Source: Thermococcus bergensis
GTDB taxonomy: Archaea > Methanobacteriota_B > Thermococci > Thermococcales > Thermococcaceae
Assembly: GCF_020386975.1 (NCBI RefSeq)
Contig: NZ_JABFNK010000005.1
Span: forward strand, 1,054,001 to 1,118,000
DNA length: 64,000 nucleotides
Direction of reading: 5' to 3'
Every line of letters starts with the position of its first letter. Position 1 is the first letter of the stretch. Shown in pieces: positions 9,063-18,694 of the stretch. Below the pieces are notes generated by a model that saw only the letters and a program-made list of their open reading frames with translations, ran no database searches and had not been told where the DNA came from. Position numbers and translations under genes: made by a program.

Positions 9063-9101
9063 AGTTTACACATGTAAACTATTTAAACATTTTGTTTAAA
9101 T
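9063..9101. promoter_or_regulatory. Two adjacent palindromes over the PDH1 promoter
   Basis: AGTTTACACATGTAAACT (9063-9080) has two 8-bp arms around a 2-bp centre. ATTTAAACA-TTT-TGTTTAAAT (9081-9101) has two perfect 9-bp arms. The second covers the TTTAAAT TATA-like element of the minus-strand promoter and the first lies just downstream of it, about 33-50 nt before the start codon, as expected for a repressor site. Function inferred from position and symmetry. Confidence 0.5.
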
Positions 9102-9257
9102 ACAAAAATGCTGAACCCATGGTTATAAAGGGGACTTTATTGATATTTTGTGATCAAAACGAATATTTATAAAAAAGAAGAGAAAACGACCACGAAATAA
9201 CTCTTTTGCGTCGGTTTGACTATAGAAGACGCAGTAACATCCAAAGTAGCCTACGAA

Positions 9258-9291
9258 AAAGCCCTTAAGCATAGTGGTGCGCCAGGGCTTT
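9258..9291 (-). terminator. Stem-loop after the DRG GTPase gene
   Basis: AAAGCCCT and AGGGCTTT form a perfect 8-bp stem with an 18-nt loop, about 25 nt after the stop of the gene at 9317. On the minus strand the right arm ends in a short T run. A second small inverted repeat TGCGTC...GACGCA lies at about 9208-9233. The 220-nt interval has no convincing start codon with a ribosome binding site. A short open stretch on the plus strand (9201-9327) lacks an ATG and was not called. Confidence 0.4.
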
Positions 9292-9316
9292 GCATCAAAA
9301 AAAGGAAGTTGGCTGA

Positions 9317-10480
9317 TTATCTTGCGTGAATCTCAACTATGTCCCCATCTTCAAGAACGTGATCTGCACCGACTCTCTGCCCCGGGAACTTTGCACTCTT
9401 TCCCCACACCCTTGCGTATTTAAAGTTCTTTGCTAGGTCTTTGTGAACTCTCTCCGCCACATCAAGAACGGTTGCACCTTTTTTGAGGGCTATGGGTGGA
9501 TAAGCTGGCTCTTCACCCGGCGACTTTGTGAAGACTCTAATTATGCCAGCGAGATCATAAAGAGCTTCTTTAAGGGCTTCAAGGTTTGCCTTCTTTTCTG
9601 CCGAAACGGGCACTATTTTAAACCTATCCCCATAAGCCTCAACGAGCTTTTCATAGTTCTCTTTGCTTCCCGGCGCATCGCCTTTGTTGGCAATAATTAT
9701 GGCCTTCCTCCATACAAGGCTCTCATCGAGGGCATCTGAGAATTCTTCAAGAGTGACAGGTTCTTTTACTGTAATCTCAGCACTGTGAATGCCTTCCTCC
9801 CTAAGCATTTTCATGACTTCACTTATATCCCCCTGAATCAAGTCCTGCCCGTTGATTACAATTCCGCCCATTGGCATTCTCTTTACTTCAACTTTTGGCT
9901 TCCTTTTGTTTATTTTTATTCCAGCACGCTCAAATTCTTTCAATATTATCTCCATCTGCTTTATTGGGTCTTGGGAAAGATCAACGACAATGGCTATTGC
10001 ATCGGCATTTCTTATAACGCTCAAAAGCTGCGTCCCCATGCCTTTACCAAGGGCAGCCCCCTCTACTAACCCCGGTACCTCCACGAGTTGAATCTGGACG
10101 TCCTTATACTTCATCATGCCCGGAATTGGTTCAACAGTCGTGAAAGCGTAATCAGCGACGTCAACATCAACGTCCGTGAGGACTTTAAGAAGTGAGGATT
10201 TCCCAACATTTGGCAAACCCGCAAGAACTATCTGGGCAGCTCCTTCTTTTTTAACGCTAAATGAGTAACCCCCACCTTTTCGCTGGCTCTGCTGTTTTTC
10301 CAGTTCCTTTCTCAGCTCTGATATCTTTCTCTTTATTTGGAGCCTGAGCTTCTCTGTTCCCTTGTGCTTCGGTACTGTAGCATACATTTTTTCCAAGGCC
10401 CTTATTTTTTCGGGTATCGTTTTAGCCTGTCTGTATTCCTCTTCCGCCGCTAGATATTCTGCTGTTACGTTTGTTGGCAT
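9317..10480 (-). CDS. DRG-family GTP-binding protein with TGS domain
   Basis: A 387-residue protein. After an N-terminal helical region rich in Lys and Glu comes the P-loop GLPNVGKSSLLK near residue 84, DVADYAFTTVEPIPG (switch), and ANKGD later (G4, NKxD). The C-terminal part (IRVFTKSPGEEPAYPP to EDGDIVEIHAR) is a TGS domain. This is the archaeal/eukaryotic DRG branch of the Obg-like GTPases, thought to act with ribosomes. It is monocistronic here. Confidence 0.93.
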   Translation of the reverse strand: MPTNVTAEYLAAEEEYRQAKTIPEKIRALEKMYATVPKHKGTEKLRLQIKRKISELRKELEKQQSQRKGGGYSFSVKKEGAAQIVLAGLPNVGKSSLLKVLTDVDVDVADYAFTTVEPIPGMMKYKDVQIQLVEVPGLVEGAALGKGMGTQLLSVIRNADAIAIVVDLSQDPIKQMEIILKEFERAGIKINKRKPKVEVKRMPMGGIVINGQDLIQGDISEVMKMLREEGIHSAEITVKEPVTLEEFSDALDESLVWRKAIIIANKGDAPGSKENYEKLVEAYGDRFKIVPVSAEKKANLEALKEALYDLAGIIRVFTKSPGEEPAYPPIALKKGATVLDVAERVHKDLAKNFKYARVWGKSAKFPGQRVGADHVLEDGDIVEIHAR

Positions 10481-10561
10481 CTCTACTCACCTCTCCTTCT
10501 CCAGCCCATTAGAGGTATATAGAGAGTTTTTATAAATCTATGGTGTGGATGCATCATCAAC

Positions 10562-10590
10562 TTTATATATTATCCCGAAAAATTTTAGGG
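10562..10590 (+). promoter_or_regulatory. TATA box and palindromic operator of the Lrp-like gene
   Basis: TTTATATA (10562-10569) is followed at 10574-10590 by CCCGAAAAATTTTAGGG, a 17-bp palindrome with one mismatched pair and an AAAANTTTT core. GGTGAG and the ATG come directly after. FL11 and related feast/famine regulators of Pyrococcus bind AT-cored palindromes of this kind and regulate their own genes, so autoregulation is likely. The site assignment is an inference. Confidence 0.55.
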
Positions 10591-10600
10591 CGGTGAGAGT

Positions 10601-11053
10601 ATGAAAGGATTTTTGGATGAAATTGACAAGGAAATCTTAAAGGTACTCCAAAAAAACAGCCGTACTCCCTTAAGAGAGATATCCAAACAGGTAGGACTTG
10701 CAGAGTCAACTGTCTATGAGAGGATTAAAAAGCTTAAGGAAAGGGGAATAATAAAGAAATTCACGATTATCCCCGATCCAGAGTCCCTTGGTTTTCACCT
10801 GCTGGCTTTCATACTGATAAAGGCAAAAGCCGGAAAATATAGTGACGTTGCCGAGAAGCTCATTAAATATCCAGAAATAGTGGAAATTTATGAAACTACA
10901 GGCGATTATGACATGATAGTTAAGATAAGAACGAGGAGCAGCGAAGAGCTCAACGACTTTCTCGATAGAATTGGAGAGATAGAGGGCGTTGTCGCGACGC
11001 ATACAATGGTTGTGTTGAAGATACACAAAGAGACAACCGAGCTTCCTCTTTAA
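10601..11053 (+). CDS. Lrp/AsnC-family transcription regulator, FL11-like
   Basis: A 150-residue regulator: winged helix-turn-helix at residues 6-55 (LREISKQVGLAESTVYERIKKLKERGII) and a C-terminal RAM (amino-acid sensing) domain with EIYETTGDYDMIVKIRT. The sequence closely resembles the feast/famine regulator FL11 of Pyrococcus, which senses lysine as an octamer. GGTGAG precedes the ATG. It converges on the ASCH gene with a 4-bp overlap. The regulon is unknown here; many metabolic genes surround it. Confidence 0.88.
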   Translation: MKGFLDEIDKEILKVLQKNSRTPLREISKQVGLAESTVYERIKKLKERGIIKKFTIIPDPESLGFHLLAFILIKAKAGKYSDVAEKLIKYPEIVEIYETTGDYDMIVKIRTRSSEELNDFLDRIGEIEGVVATHTMVVLKIHKETTELPL

Positions 11054-11613
11054 ATCTTTCCGTCTGCATAAAGTTTATGATATGCCTTCAAAAGGGCATC
11101 TCTTACTCTTTTTGGCCCATACCTTCTTACGGCCTCTTTTAACCCCTCGGAATAAACTTTCCTAATTATCAAATCCACGTCGGGAGAATCTTTTAAGTTG
11201 TTTTCTATGTAAAGTTTTGCTATCTCCTCTGGATTTCTGTAGTTCAGCCCTTTGAGCCACTTCAGAGGAATTCCGCTCTCGAACTTCTCCACAACCTCAA
11301 ACTCAATTACTGTCACTTCATCCTCTCCGTGGAGCTCTCCGTATATTTTGTTCAACGCTTTTACCAGTTCTTTGACGTCTTTGAAGCCATCTTTTTTTGC
11401 GTCTTGGTTTGTGAGCTCCTTAACTTTTTTCCTCTCCACATTTGTTATCCTTACCTTTGCAACGGCGGTGTCGCTTGGTGTTATTACGAGATAGACCTCG
11501 CTTCCCGGTTTGGCTTCGTACTCTCCAAATCTGATTGTGGTGGTCTTTTCCCCGCGGAGTATTCTTGATTTGTACGCCTCATCTATCAGCATGAACTTCC
11601 TTATTTGAACCAT
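11050..11613 (-). CDS. ASCH-domain protein
   Basis: A 187-residue protein with an N-terminal ASCH fold: the GxKxxTxR-like motif [11 protein letters not shown] at about residue 20 and the beta-rich [27 protein letters not shown] domains relate to PUA domains and are thought to bind RNA or modified nucleobases. The C-terminal 70 residues are helical. It overlaps the upstream HAD gene by 35 bp; a second ATG at 11592 would shorten this to 14 bp. Confidence 0.75.
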   Translation of the reverse strand: MVQIRKFMLIDEAYKSRILRGEKTTTIRFGEYEAKPGSEVYLVITPSDTAVAKVRITNVERKKVKELTNQDAKKDGFKDVKELVKALNKIYGELHGEDEVTVIEFEVVEKFESGIPLKWLKGLNYRNPEEIAKLYIENNLKDSPDVDLIIRKVYSEGLKEAVRRYGPKRVRDALLKAYHKLYADGKI

Positions 11614-12298
11614 CCTTAAGCCCCTCCAAAATTTCCGGAAGTTCTAAGATGTCATTGATTTTGAAGTCTGCGTACTCCTCATATTCGAGATCCCTATCTG
11701 CATATTTCCCATACCGGAACCATACCGTGTGCATCCCTACTCTCTTCGCCCCATAGATGTCCGAATAAAGTCTATCTCCAACCATTACAGCCTCTTCCGG
11801 AGCCACTTTGAATATCTTTAAGGCTTTCTGGTATATCTTCGGGTGCGGCTTTTTCACACCCTCAAAGTCCGAAACCACCACCTGCTCAAAGAAGTCATCT
11901 AAATCAAGCCTTAGAACTTTTTCCCACTGCTTTATTGGATCACCATCTGTGATTATACCCAGCCGATATCCCATCTCTCTTAGTTTGATGAGGGTCTTTC
12001 TCGCGTGTTTGACTTCCCTTATATGGGCAAATTTGGTGTTGTGATATGCTATAACCCCGGCAGCCACCCATTTTGGGTTGTATCCCAAATCAAGCCTCCT
12101 GAGAAGGTAATCAAAGTGATGAGGAAAATTGCTCCCGTATTCGTTTATGAGCTCCAAAAGTTCGTTATAAGCAGTATCAAAATCAACGGGCATTCCGTGC
12201 TGGATCATGTTCTCTATGGCGTTTTTTCTGGCAAGCTCGGCTAAACGAGAGGTATCCACAAGAGTATCATCAAGGTCAAAAAACACAACGCTTACCAT
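11579..12298 (-). CDS. HAD-superfamily phosphatase (PH1421-like)
   Basis: A 239-residue haloacid-dehalogenase hydrolase: motif [12 protein letters not shown] at the N terminus, motif II ITDGDP, the lysine region [11 protein letters not shown], and motif [10 protein letters not shown]. It resembles the Mg-dependent phosphatase PH1421 of Pyrococcus. The substrate is not evident. The ATG at 12298 is preferred over one ten codons upstream because a G-rich sequence precedes it and motif I then sits at residue 6, as usual. Confidence 0.85.
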   Translation of the reverse strand: MVSVVFFDLDDTLVDTSRLAELARKNAIENMIQHGMPVDFDTAYNELLELINEYGSNFPHHFDYLLRRLDLGYNPKWVAAGVIAYHNTKFAHIREVKHARKTLIKLREMGYRLGIITDGDPIKQWEKVLRLDLDDFFEQVVVSDFEGVKKPHPKIYQKALKIFKVAPEEAVMVGDRLYSDIYGAKRVGMHTVWFRYGKYADRDLEYEEYADFKINDILELPEILEGLKDGSNKEVHADR

Positions 12299-12334
12299 CC
12301 CAATCCCCAAACTTAAATAAAAAGACAAAGGTAT

Positions 12335-12727
12335 TTAACTTTTCCCTATATCGAGATAGAAGGACTTCATCTTTTGTTTTTCTTCTCTCAACTTTCTAAA
12401 GTACTCATCCTCCCTAATGAGCTCATTGAGAAGGTCTTCAAGCTTCCACGTTAGGGAGGTAGGCGTTGTGGTTGCGAAAATTGGACTGATTCCCTGAGAG
12501 CGAACCACCTTAATGACCCTCGTTACCTCCTCATTTGAGAGGTCGTGCATTATGAGGAACTTTCTCCAGTGCCAGTTGCCGCTTCCCTCAAAGGTAGGTG
12601 CCTTTGCCACAACTTCCTCAACTATCCAGTCCCTGCAGTATTCCGGAACCTCATAAATGTCAAACTCACTTAAGATTTCTCTCACCCTGGAAACCTCATC
12701 CTGCTCAAACCCTATTACGAGTATCAT
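12335..12727 (-). CDS. DUF3783-like small protein
   Basis: A 130-residue protein beginning MILVIGFEQDEVSRVREIL, with KFLIMHDLSNEEVTRVIKVVRSQG and PIFATTTPTSLTWKLEDLLNELIREDEYF. This pattern fits the uncharacterised DUF3783 group. The start follows GGGTGGTGTT. It lies between the sirtuin and HAD genes with spacings of about 10 and 36 bp, so the three are probably co-transcribed. No function can be assigned. Confidence 0.7.
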   Translation of the reverse strand: MILVIGFEQDEVSRVREILSEFDIYEVPEYCRDWIVEEVVAKAPTFEGSGNWHWRKFLIMHDLSNEEVTRVIKVVRSQGISPIFATTTPTSLTWKLEDLLNELIREDEYFRKLREEKQKMKSFYLDIGKS

Positions 12728-12737
12728 AACACCACCC

Positions 12738-13505
12738 TTAACACCCTTTGTCTTTCAGGCATCTCTTAACCTTTGCCAAAAGATTCTCCATAACTTCTCC
12801 GGCAGGCCCCTTTAGGAATATGTCCGCTATTGGGGTTATACCGCTCTCCTTTATGTTTATCTCTATCACATACCCTTTGTTATCCTTTACGATATAGGGG
12901 ATATACGCCGCTGGAAACACCTGGCCACTCGTTCCGATAACCAGACAAACGTCAGCCCTTTCGGCAAGCTTAAAGGCTTTTTGAAGGGCTTCTTGAGGGA
13001 GAGGTTCCCCAAACCAGACAACATCGGGCCTTAAGAGGGAACCGCACTCCGGGCATTTGGGTAAGTCCTCCTCTTTCAAGAACTCCTCAATCCTTCCCGA
13101 TTCAAGAAGGTTCTCAGTATAAGCACAGCCGGTGCATTTAACTCGATAAATATTCCCATGGAGCTCTATAACATTTTTGTTTCCAGCTTCTCTGTGGAGA
13201 TTGTCAATGTTTTGGGTTATGACCGCTTTTAAAAGCCCCATTCTCTCAAGCTCTGCCAGCGCCAGATGGGCCTTGTTGGGCTTTGCTTCCTTCATACGCT
13301 TCATCCTCATCTTGTAGAATTCCCACACCAGTCGCGGATTCCGTTTAAAAGCCTCCGGGGTTGCTACTTCCTCCACTCTGTAGTTTTCCCATAGGCCGCC
13401 CCTGTCTCTAAAAGTTGGTATTCCGCTTTCGGCACTTATTCCAGCGCCTGTGAAAGCTATCAAAAAGCGGGAATGAGCTATTAATTTTGCTGCCTCCTCT
13501 ATCAT
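12738..13505 (-). CDS. cobB: NAD-dependent protein deacylase, Sir2 family
   Basis: A 255-residue sirtuin. NAD-binding [20 protein letters not shown] is at about residues 20-39, the catalytic [12 protein letters not shown] with its His base (ELHGN) follows, and a zinc site is formed by CTGC and [13 protein letters not shown] and [12 protein letters not shown] complete the NAD pocket. Sirtuins remove acyl groups from lysines, in archaea including chromatin proteins. Tyr and Arg of class III desuccinylases appear to be present (YKMRMKRM), so desuccinylation is possible. Confidence 0.93.
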   Translation of the reverse strand: MIEEAAKLIAHSRFLIAFTGAGISAESGIPTFRDRGGLWENYRVEEVATPEAFKRNPRLVWEFYKMRMKRMKEAKPNKAHLALAELERMGLLKAVITQNIDNLHREAGNKNVIELHGNIYRVKCTGCAYTENLLESGRIEEFLKEEDLPKCPECGSLLRPDVVWFGEPLPQEALQKAFKLAERADVCLVIGTSGQVFPAAYIPYIVKDNKGYVIEINIKESGITPIADIFLKGPAGEVMENLLAKVKRCLKDKGC

Positions 13506-13560
13506 AGGGCATCGGTTTTTACTTCTCCTTTGAAACTTTTAAAGATATTCTAACGGCAAG

Positions 13561-13581
13561 ATTTAAATTACATGGATGTAA
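13561..13581 (+). promoter_or_regulatory. TATA box and palindrome ahead of glyA
   Basis: ATTTAAAT (13561-13568) is the TATA-like element; TTACATGGATGTAA (13568-13581) is a perfect palindrome with 6-bp arms overlapping its last base. Together they lie about 35-55 nt before the glyA ATG. Similar TTACA-TGTAA sites follow the TATA boxes at 9063, 45928 and 50967. Confidence 0.45.
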
Positions 13582-13615
13582 AATATCACATGCAACAAAG
13601 TACTGGGGTGATACA

Positions 13616-14893
13616 ATGAGCTACCAGATGTATAGGGACAAGGTTTTAGAGTTTATTGAGATGCATGAAAAGTGGAGGTCATCAACGATAAACTTGATTG
13701 CAAGTGAAAACGTAACCTCCCCAAGCGTTACGAGAGCTGTGGCAAGCGGGTTTATGCACAAATATGCCGAAGGATGGCCAAGACAAAGGTACTACCAAGG
13801 ATGTAAGTACGTCGATGAAGTTGAACTCATAGGGGTTGACCTCTTCTGTAAGCTCTTCGGTAGCGATTTTGCCGACCTTAGACCAATATCCGGAACTAAC
13901 GCAAACCAGGCAGTGTTCTTTGGCCTAACAAATCCCGGAGATAAGGCTATCGTTCTTCACACATCTCACGGCGGACACATAAGCCACATGCCCTTTGGAG
14001 CTGCCGGTATGAGAGGGTTAGAAGTTCACACATGGCCATTTGATAACGATGAATTCAACATCGATGTCGACAAAGCCGCCCAGATGATTAGAGAGCTCGA
14101 GCCCAAGATAGTCGTCTTTGGTGGTTCATTGTTCCCATTCCCACACCCAGTCAAGGAGCTCGCTCCGGTGGCTAAGGAAGTTGGGGCATATGTAATGTAT
14201 GATGCGGCCCACGTCTTGGGACTGATAGCTGGAGGAAAGTTCCAAGACCCACTTAGAGAGGGAGCAGACGTCATAACCGCTTCAACACACAAGACCTTCC
14301 CCGGGCCACAAGGTGGTGTAATAATTTACAAAGACCTCGGAGAAGACACAGCAAAACTGCAGTGGGCAATCTTCCCGGGTGTTTTGAGCAACCACCACTT
14401 ACACCACATGGCCGGAAAAGTTATCACCGCTGCAGAGATGCTTGAGTTCGGTAAAGCCTATGCCGAGCAGATCGTAAAGAACGCCAAAGCTCTCGCTGAG
14501 GCCCTTGCAGAGGAAGGATTCAAGGTCATTGGAGAGGACAAAGGCTATACCGAGAGCCACCAGGTTATCGTCGACGTTAGCGAGCTCCACGAAGCTGCAG
14601 GTGGATGGGCTGCTCCACTGTTAGAAGAAGCCGGAATAATCCTCAACAAGAACCTCCTTCCATGGGATCCACTTGAGAAAGTCAACACCCCAAGCGGTCT
14701 GAGAATCGGTGTGCAGGAGATGACGAGAGTTGGAATGCTAGAAGACGACATGAAGGAAGTAGCAAGGTTCATAAGAAGAGTCCTCATTGACAAAGAGGAT
14801 CCAAAGAAAGTTGAGAAGGAAGTATTCGAGTTCAGAAAGCAGTTCCAGAAGGTTTACTACTCCTTCGACCACGGCCTGCCAATGAAGGAGTGA
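13616..14893 (+). CDS. glyA: Serine hydroxymethyltransferase
   Basis: A 425-residue fold-type I PLP enzyme. STINLIASENVTSPSV near the N terminus and the PLP-lysine segment STHKTFPGPQGG (Lys about residue 225) identify it. It interconverts serine and glycine with a pterin one-carbon carrier; in Thermococcales the carrier is a modified tetrahydromethanopterin-like cofactor. GGGGTGAT precedes the ATG. A stem-loop covers its stop codon. It is monocistronic. Threonine dehydrogenase (22098) and threonine synthase (59761) elsewhere in the window belong to linked glycine/threonine metabolism. Confidence 0.95.
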   Translation: MSYQMYRDKVLEFIEMHEKWRSSTINLIASENVTSPSVTRAVASGFMHKYAEGWPRQRYYQGCKYVDEVELIGVDLFCKLFGSDFADLRPISGTNANQAVFFGLTNPGDKAIVLHTSHGGHISHMPFGAAGMRGLEVHTWPFDNDEFNIDVDKAAQMIRELEPKIVVFGGSLFPFPHPVKELAPVAKEVGAYVMYDAAHVLGLIAGGKFQDPLREGADVITASTHKTFPGPQGGVIIYKDLGEDTAKLQWAIFPGVLSNHHLHHMAGKVITAAEMLEFGKAYAEQIVKNAKALAEALAEEGFKVIGEDKGYTESHQVIVDVSELHEAAGGWAAPLLEEAGIILNKNLLPWDPLEKVNTPSGLRIGVQEMTRVGMLEDDMKEVARFIRRVLIDKEDPKKVEKEVFEFRKQFQKVYYSFDHGLPMKE

Positions 14894-14918
14894 ACTCCTT
14901 TTCTTGTCTTTTTTTCTT
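14885..14918 (+). terminator. Stem-loop and T tract at the glyA stop
   Basis: AAGGAGT-GA-ACTCCTT forms a 7-bp stem over the stop codon and is followed by TTTTCTTGTCTTTTTTTC. T-rich tracts alone terminate transcription in Thermococcales, so this is a likely terminator. Confidence 0.5.
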
Positions 14919-14957
14919 CTGCCATCAGGTTTTCAAAAAAGAAAGAATATTAGAAGC

Positions 14958-16226
14958 TCAAAGCCTTGCCCTTTCAAACTCATCTTTTCTGCCCAGGGGC
15001 TTGGTAGCGTCTATACCCATCTTTGCGGTAAAGCCCTTTTCTCCTGATGGGTCTAGAGAGCTTCCCCTTGCGTTTGGGATTATTACCAGGTCTTTATCGG
15101 CTTGGAATCTCGTGGCTATTGCCCATTCAACTTCCCTGTCGTCGTAGATATTGATGTCATCATCAACAACAACCACGTGCTTCAGGCTTGGATGCCCTGT
15201 AAAAGCCGCCAAAATGGCATTTTTCCCATCTCCATCGTGCTGCTTTGTTATACTTACAACTGCGTGGAGCCACATGCAGCCCCCTTCTGTCAGCCTTACG
15301 CCGTGAACCTTTGGGACTACCTGCTTAACGCTCTTGTATATCTGGGGCTCCTTGGGAAGTCCCATGAGCATGTAGTGCTCATATCCGCTGGAAAGCAGTG
15401 CGTGGAAAATCGGATTTTCAACGTGGTACATCTTCTCAAAAACCACAATGGGCTGCTCCCTTACGATGTCATATGTCCCGGTTATGTCAACAAAGGGCCC
15501 CTCTTTGTCAAGTTCTGGCAGAATTTTTGCCTCGAAGACAAATTCACTCTCAACCGGAACGGGAATTCCATTGAGGTCTACAACTTCCAAGGGCTTTCCA
15601 AATGCCATCTCGCTCATGGATGATGCAACGTTGAGCTCGCTGACCCCGTAGGGTGGACTTGTTGCTGCCGCTAGGAGGATATGAATTGGATTGCCGACGA
15701 TTATCCTGACATCAAGCTCTTCACCGTGTTCGGCTTTATCTTTCCACATTGCATACAAATGCCTGGGGACTAATCTGACAGTTCCGGTTTTTTCATCTCT
15801 CACCATTGTCCTGTGATAGGAGAGGTTGACAAAACCGCTCTCGTCCTTTGCTATGTAGATTGCCGAGGTAAAGTACTGCCCCCCATCCTTTGGAAAGTAT
15901 TGAGGAACTGGCAGTTCTTCGAGGGAAAAGTCCCTCGTAGAGTTCTTAAAAAATTCTGCGTCTTTTGCCACTTTATAGGGCTTGGGATTGTCCATCGCTC
16001 TCATCATGAAGTGAAGAATTTCCTCCTTTTTTATGCCAAGATACTTCGCTATTCTTTCTCTCGTACTCCATATGTTCCCGGCAACTTCCCATCCATCGAC
16101 ATCTTTAAACAGAATTGGTCTCGTTTTATGCTGGAGGAGATAGTTTGTTATCTCAAACTTCTTGCTAACAGGTTTATCAACGACAATGAGCTCGTCCTGA
16201 AATTGGTTTAATATCTCACGTATCAT
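14958..16226 (-). CDS. UbiD-family decarboxylase (possible anhydromevalonate phosphate decarboxylase)
   Basis: A 422-residue UbiD-fold enzyme with the [13 protein letters not shown]-terminal segment, [15 protein letters not shown], the catalytic region [14 protein letters not shown] and [12 protein letters not shown], and [31 protein letters not shown], which includes metal/prenyl-FMN residues. UbiD enzymes use prenylated FMN from UbiX. In archaea lacking the classical mevalonate kinases, one member (studied in Aeropyrum) decarboxylates trans-anhydromevalonate 5-phosphate. HMG-CoA reductase in the same window makes that assignment reasonable but not proven. GGTGGTGTT precedes the ATG at 16226. 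Confidence 0.82.
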   Translation of the reverse strand: MIREILNQFQDELIVVDKPVSKKFEITNYLLQHKTRPILFKDVDGWEVAGNIWSTRERIAKYLGIKKEEILHFMMRAMDNPKPYKVAKDAEFFKNSTRDFSLEELPVPQYFPKDGGQYFTSAIYIAKDESGFVNLSYHRTMVRDEKTGTVRLVPRHLYAMWKDKAEHGEELDVRIIVGNPIHILLAAATSPPYGVSELNVASSMSEMAFGKPLEVVDLNGIPVPVESEFVFEAKILPELDKEGPFVDITGTYDIVREQPIVVFEKMYHVENPIFHALLSSGYEHYMLMGLPKEPQIYKSVKQVVPKVHGVRLTEGGCMWLHAVVSITKQHDGDGKNAILAAFTGHPSLKHVVVVDDDINIYDDREVEWAIATRFQADKDLVIIPNARGSSLDPSGEKGFTAKMGIDATKPLGRKDEFERARL

Positions 16227-16368
16227 AACACCACCCACTCAAAATCCTCCCGTGCTGTGATAAACTTTTTGGACACATTCACCTGCTCTTGTTTCCTATT
16301 GAATATTTTTCGGAATGAAATAGAAAGAGCTATAAAGGGGAAACTCCAAAAATTTCTTTTGAATTACC

Positions 16369-17733
16369 ATGAAGACTGTAGTATTGAGAATCCCGGATAA
16401 ATCCGCACTGGTGTATATTGAAAAAGCCGATCCCAAAGTATACTTTATGGTATATGATGAGTTAACTTACCGAAAAAGTTTCGGCAAATGGGAAAAGCCT
16501 GAGAGCCTGTATGACCCCCATACAAAATCTTTCCCTGTAGGTTTACTTCCCCGCGTAAAGCAACTTCTAAACTCAAAAGGATACAGGGTTAGAGTAATTG
16601 ATGAAAGAAAAATTGAAGGAGTAGAGATAAACGCGACATGGAATGAAGAATACAAGCTGAGAAAGTATCAGGAAAAAGCTGTTAAAAAAGCACTAAAAGC
16701 AGGTATGGGCGTCTTAGCGTTGCCCGTGGGGAGTGGAAAAACAATAATAGGGCTGAGAATTATTTATGAACTTAACATATCATCCCTCATTGTTGTGCAT
16801 ACCAAAGAGCTTCTTTATCAATGGGCCGAAAACATAGAAAAGGTTCTTGGAGTTGAGGCTGGGATTATAGGGGACAACAACTGGATAGAAAAGCCCGTAA
16901 CAGTAGCTATGATACAAACTCTCCTCTCCAGAGGAGTTGATAAGCTCCAGCTTCCATATGCAGTAGTTGTGTTTGATGAATGCCACAGAACGTCCGCTGC
17001 AGAAAAGTTTTATGAACTCGGAATAAGCCTTCCACAGAGGTTTAGGTTTGGTCTCTCCGCAACTCCGTGGAGGAGAATTAGGGGAGAGGAGTTGAAGATA
17101 GAGGGCGTAATAGGCCCAATAATCTACGAAGTTAAGGCCGAGGATTTGATAAAAGAAAAGTTCCTCGCAAAGCCAAAGTTTAGAATAATTGAATATGAAT
17201 CATCTATGCCACCGCTGGCGGAGCGCTACAAGGAGCTTTATGAAGAAATAATTATGGAAAACGAAGAGAGAAACAAGGCAATAGTTGAGACCGCATATAA
17301 GCTTGCGAAACAAGGCCACCGGGTTCTAATAGACGTCAAGAGAATCGAGCACGGAAAAATCCTTGTAGAAATGCTCAAACAGAGGGGCATAAATGCCGAG
17401 TTTTTGAGCTCCAAGAGTCCAAACAGGTGGGAGATTCTTGAAAAATTCAAAAATGGCGAGATTAAGGTTTTGGTATCAACACTTCTGAAGGAGGGCGTAG
17501 ATATTCCAGAGATCTCAGCGATAATACTGGCCGGCGGAGGAAAGAGCGACATAATGACAATTCAGACGATAGGAAGGGCACTGAGGCCCAAAGGTGGAAG
17601 CGGTGCTGTCATAGTTGACGTGAAGGATGAAGACCCCTTGCTCTTCACGCACTTCATAGAGAGGCAAAAAGCCCTGAAGCAGTACTACGGAAAATATTAT
17701 GATAAGGAGCTTGAGAGGGCTATAAAGAAGTGA
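16369..17733 (+). CDS. XPB/Rad25-like superfamily II helicase
   Basis: A 454-residue helicase. After an N-terminal 90-residue domain comes a Q-like LRKYQEKAVKKAL, Walker A LPVGSGKT (about 118-125), Walker B DECH (about 203-206), SAT (motif III, GLSATPWRR), and the C-terminal motifs LVSTLLKEGVDIPE and QTIGRALRPKG. This is the archaeal XPB/SSL2-like branch, involved in repair or promoter opening. It is divergent from the UbiD gene and overlaps the end of truA by 14 bp. Confidence 0.87.
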   Translation: MKTVVLRIPDKSALVYIEKADPKVYFMVYDELTYRKSFGKWEKPESLYDPHTKSFPVGLLPRVKQLLNSKGYRVRVIDERKIEGVEINATWNEEYKLRKYQEKAVKKALKAGMGVLALPVGSGKTIIGLRIIYELNISSLIVVHTKELLYQWAENIEKVLGVEAGIIGDNNWIEKPVTVAMIQTLLSRGVDKLQLPYAVVVFDECHRTSAAEKFYELGISLPQRFRFGLSATPWRRIRGEELKIEGVIGPIIYEVKAEDLIKEKFLAKPKFRIIEYESSMPPLAERYKELYEEIIMENEERNKAIVETAYKLAKQGHRVLIDVKRIEHGKILVEMLKQRGINAEFLSSKSPNRWEILEKFKNGEIKVLVSTLLKEGVDIPEISAIILAGGGKSDIMTIQTIGRALRPKGGSGAVIVDVKDEDPLLFTHFIERQKALKQYYGKYYDKELERAIKK

Positions 17734-18520
17734 ACCAGTCCTCAAAAATTCTTGCTGTTATCAGGTGCTGTGTAAACCTTTTGAAGAACTCTTTTTTTGC
17801 CTTTTCAACTGCATAAGGGTCTTTTTCAAAAGATATGCTGTCGTACTTGACCTCCCACAGGACAAGGTTTTCTGGGGAAGCAGGAGGAAGCTTTTTATTA
17901 ACTTTTTCGTTTAGCATTCTCCTCACTTCCTCCCTTGATAAAACACCCAAGCCGCAAAGCCTAAGAGCCGTTACAATCCTTCTCACCATTTCCCAGAGAA
18001 AGCTTTCTCCCTCGATTTCAACTGTGATTACATTCCCCTTAGAGAAGATTTCAATCCGGTCTATCTTTCTTATAGGGTCTCTGTTCCCTTCAAGCCGGGC
18101 AAAGTTTGAGAAGTCGTGAACACCTACAAACATCTCGGCACAGGATTGCATTTTCTCAAGGTCAAAGCCTTCATCGAAGAGGTAGTATCTGTAGACTTTT
18201 CCCTTGCTCCAGAATCTCGGATGAAAATCCTCAGAAACCCGCGCCCTTCCTAGAACCCATACATCATGCAGGTGATGGTTCAGAATTCTCGGATATGTGA
18301 GTTCGGGTTTCGAAGTGTTAAACGCGATGACGTTTCCAAAAGCGGAGACTCCTCTATCAGTCCTTGAGGCGCCCTTAAAACCGGCATCTTTCGGATCTTT
18401 GATTATTCCAAGCTTAGTTAGCACTCTGATTATCTCACCCTCGACTGTTTTCAGCCCAGGCTGTCTTTGAAAGCCGTAAAACCTTCTCCCATCGTAGGCA
18501 ATTTTTAGAGCTATCCTCAT
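17720..18520 (-). CDS. truA: tRNA pseudouridine synthase A
   Basis: A 266-residue protein beginning MRIALKIAYDGRRFYGFQRQ, with catalytic Asp in GASRTDRGVSAFGN (about residue 55) and FHPRFWSKGKVYRYY. TruA converts U38-40 of the tRNA anticodon arm to pseudouridine. An upstream in-frame ATG would add 49 residues of unrelated, low-quality sequence, so the internal ATG is used. Confidence 0.92.
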   Translation of the reverse strand: MRIALKIAYDGRRFYGFQRQPGLKTVEGEIIRVLTKLGIIKDPKDAGFKGASRTDRGVSAFGNVIAFNTSKPELTYPRILNHHLHDVWVLGRARVSEDFHPRFWSKGKVYRYYLFDEGFDLEKMQSCAEMFVGVHDFSNFARLEGNRDPIRKIDRIEIFSKGNVITVEIEGESFLWEMVRRIVTALRLCGLGVLSREEVRRMLNEKVNKKLPPASPENLVLWEVKYDSISFEKDPYAVEKAKKEFFKRFTQHLITARIFEDWFTSL

Positions 18521-18694
18521 GAGTGGAAATTCGAGGAAGGTTATAAAAGGATTGTCCGCCCATTTGTCTTTACAAATATCAAGTGAATGTGTCCATATGC
18601 CCGAACTAATTGGACAGTATTTTTGAATGTTTGACAATAAAAACAGGAAAAAGGTTAAAATTTCCACCCCCTAGAAAAAAATCGAGGTGAACAA

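Noticed and set aside
9205-9300. Possible H/ACA-type or other small RNA from the two stem-loops
   Set aside because: An ACA follows the first stem, but no pseudouridylation pocket or k-turn could be recognised. A terminator explains the larger stem.
9201-9327. Open stretch on the plus strand encoding IEDAVTSKVAYEKALKHSG and more
   Set aside because: It has only a TTG as possible start, no ribosome binding site, overlaps the end of the DRG gene and coincides with two hairpins. Its composition looks protein-like but a gene cannot be supported.
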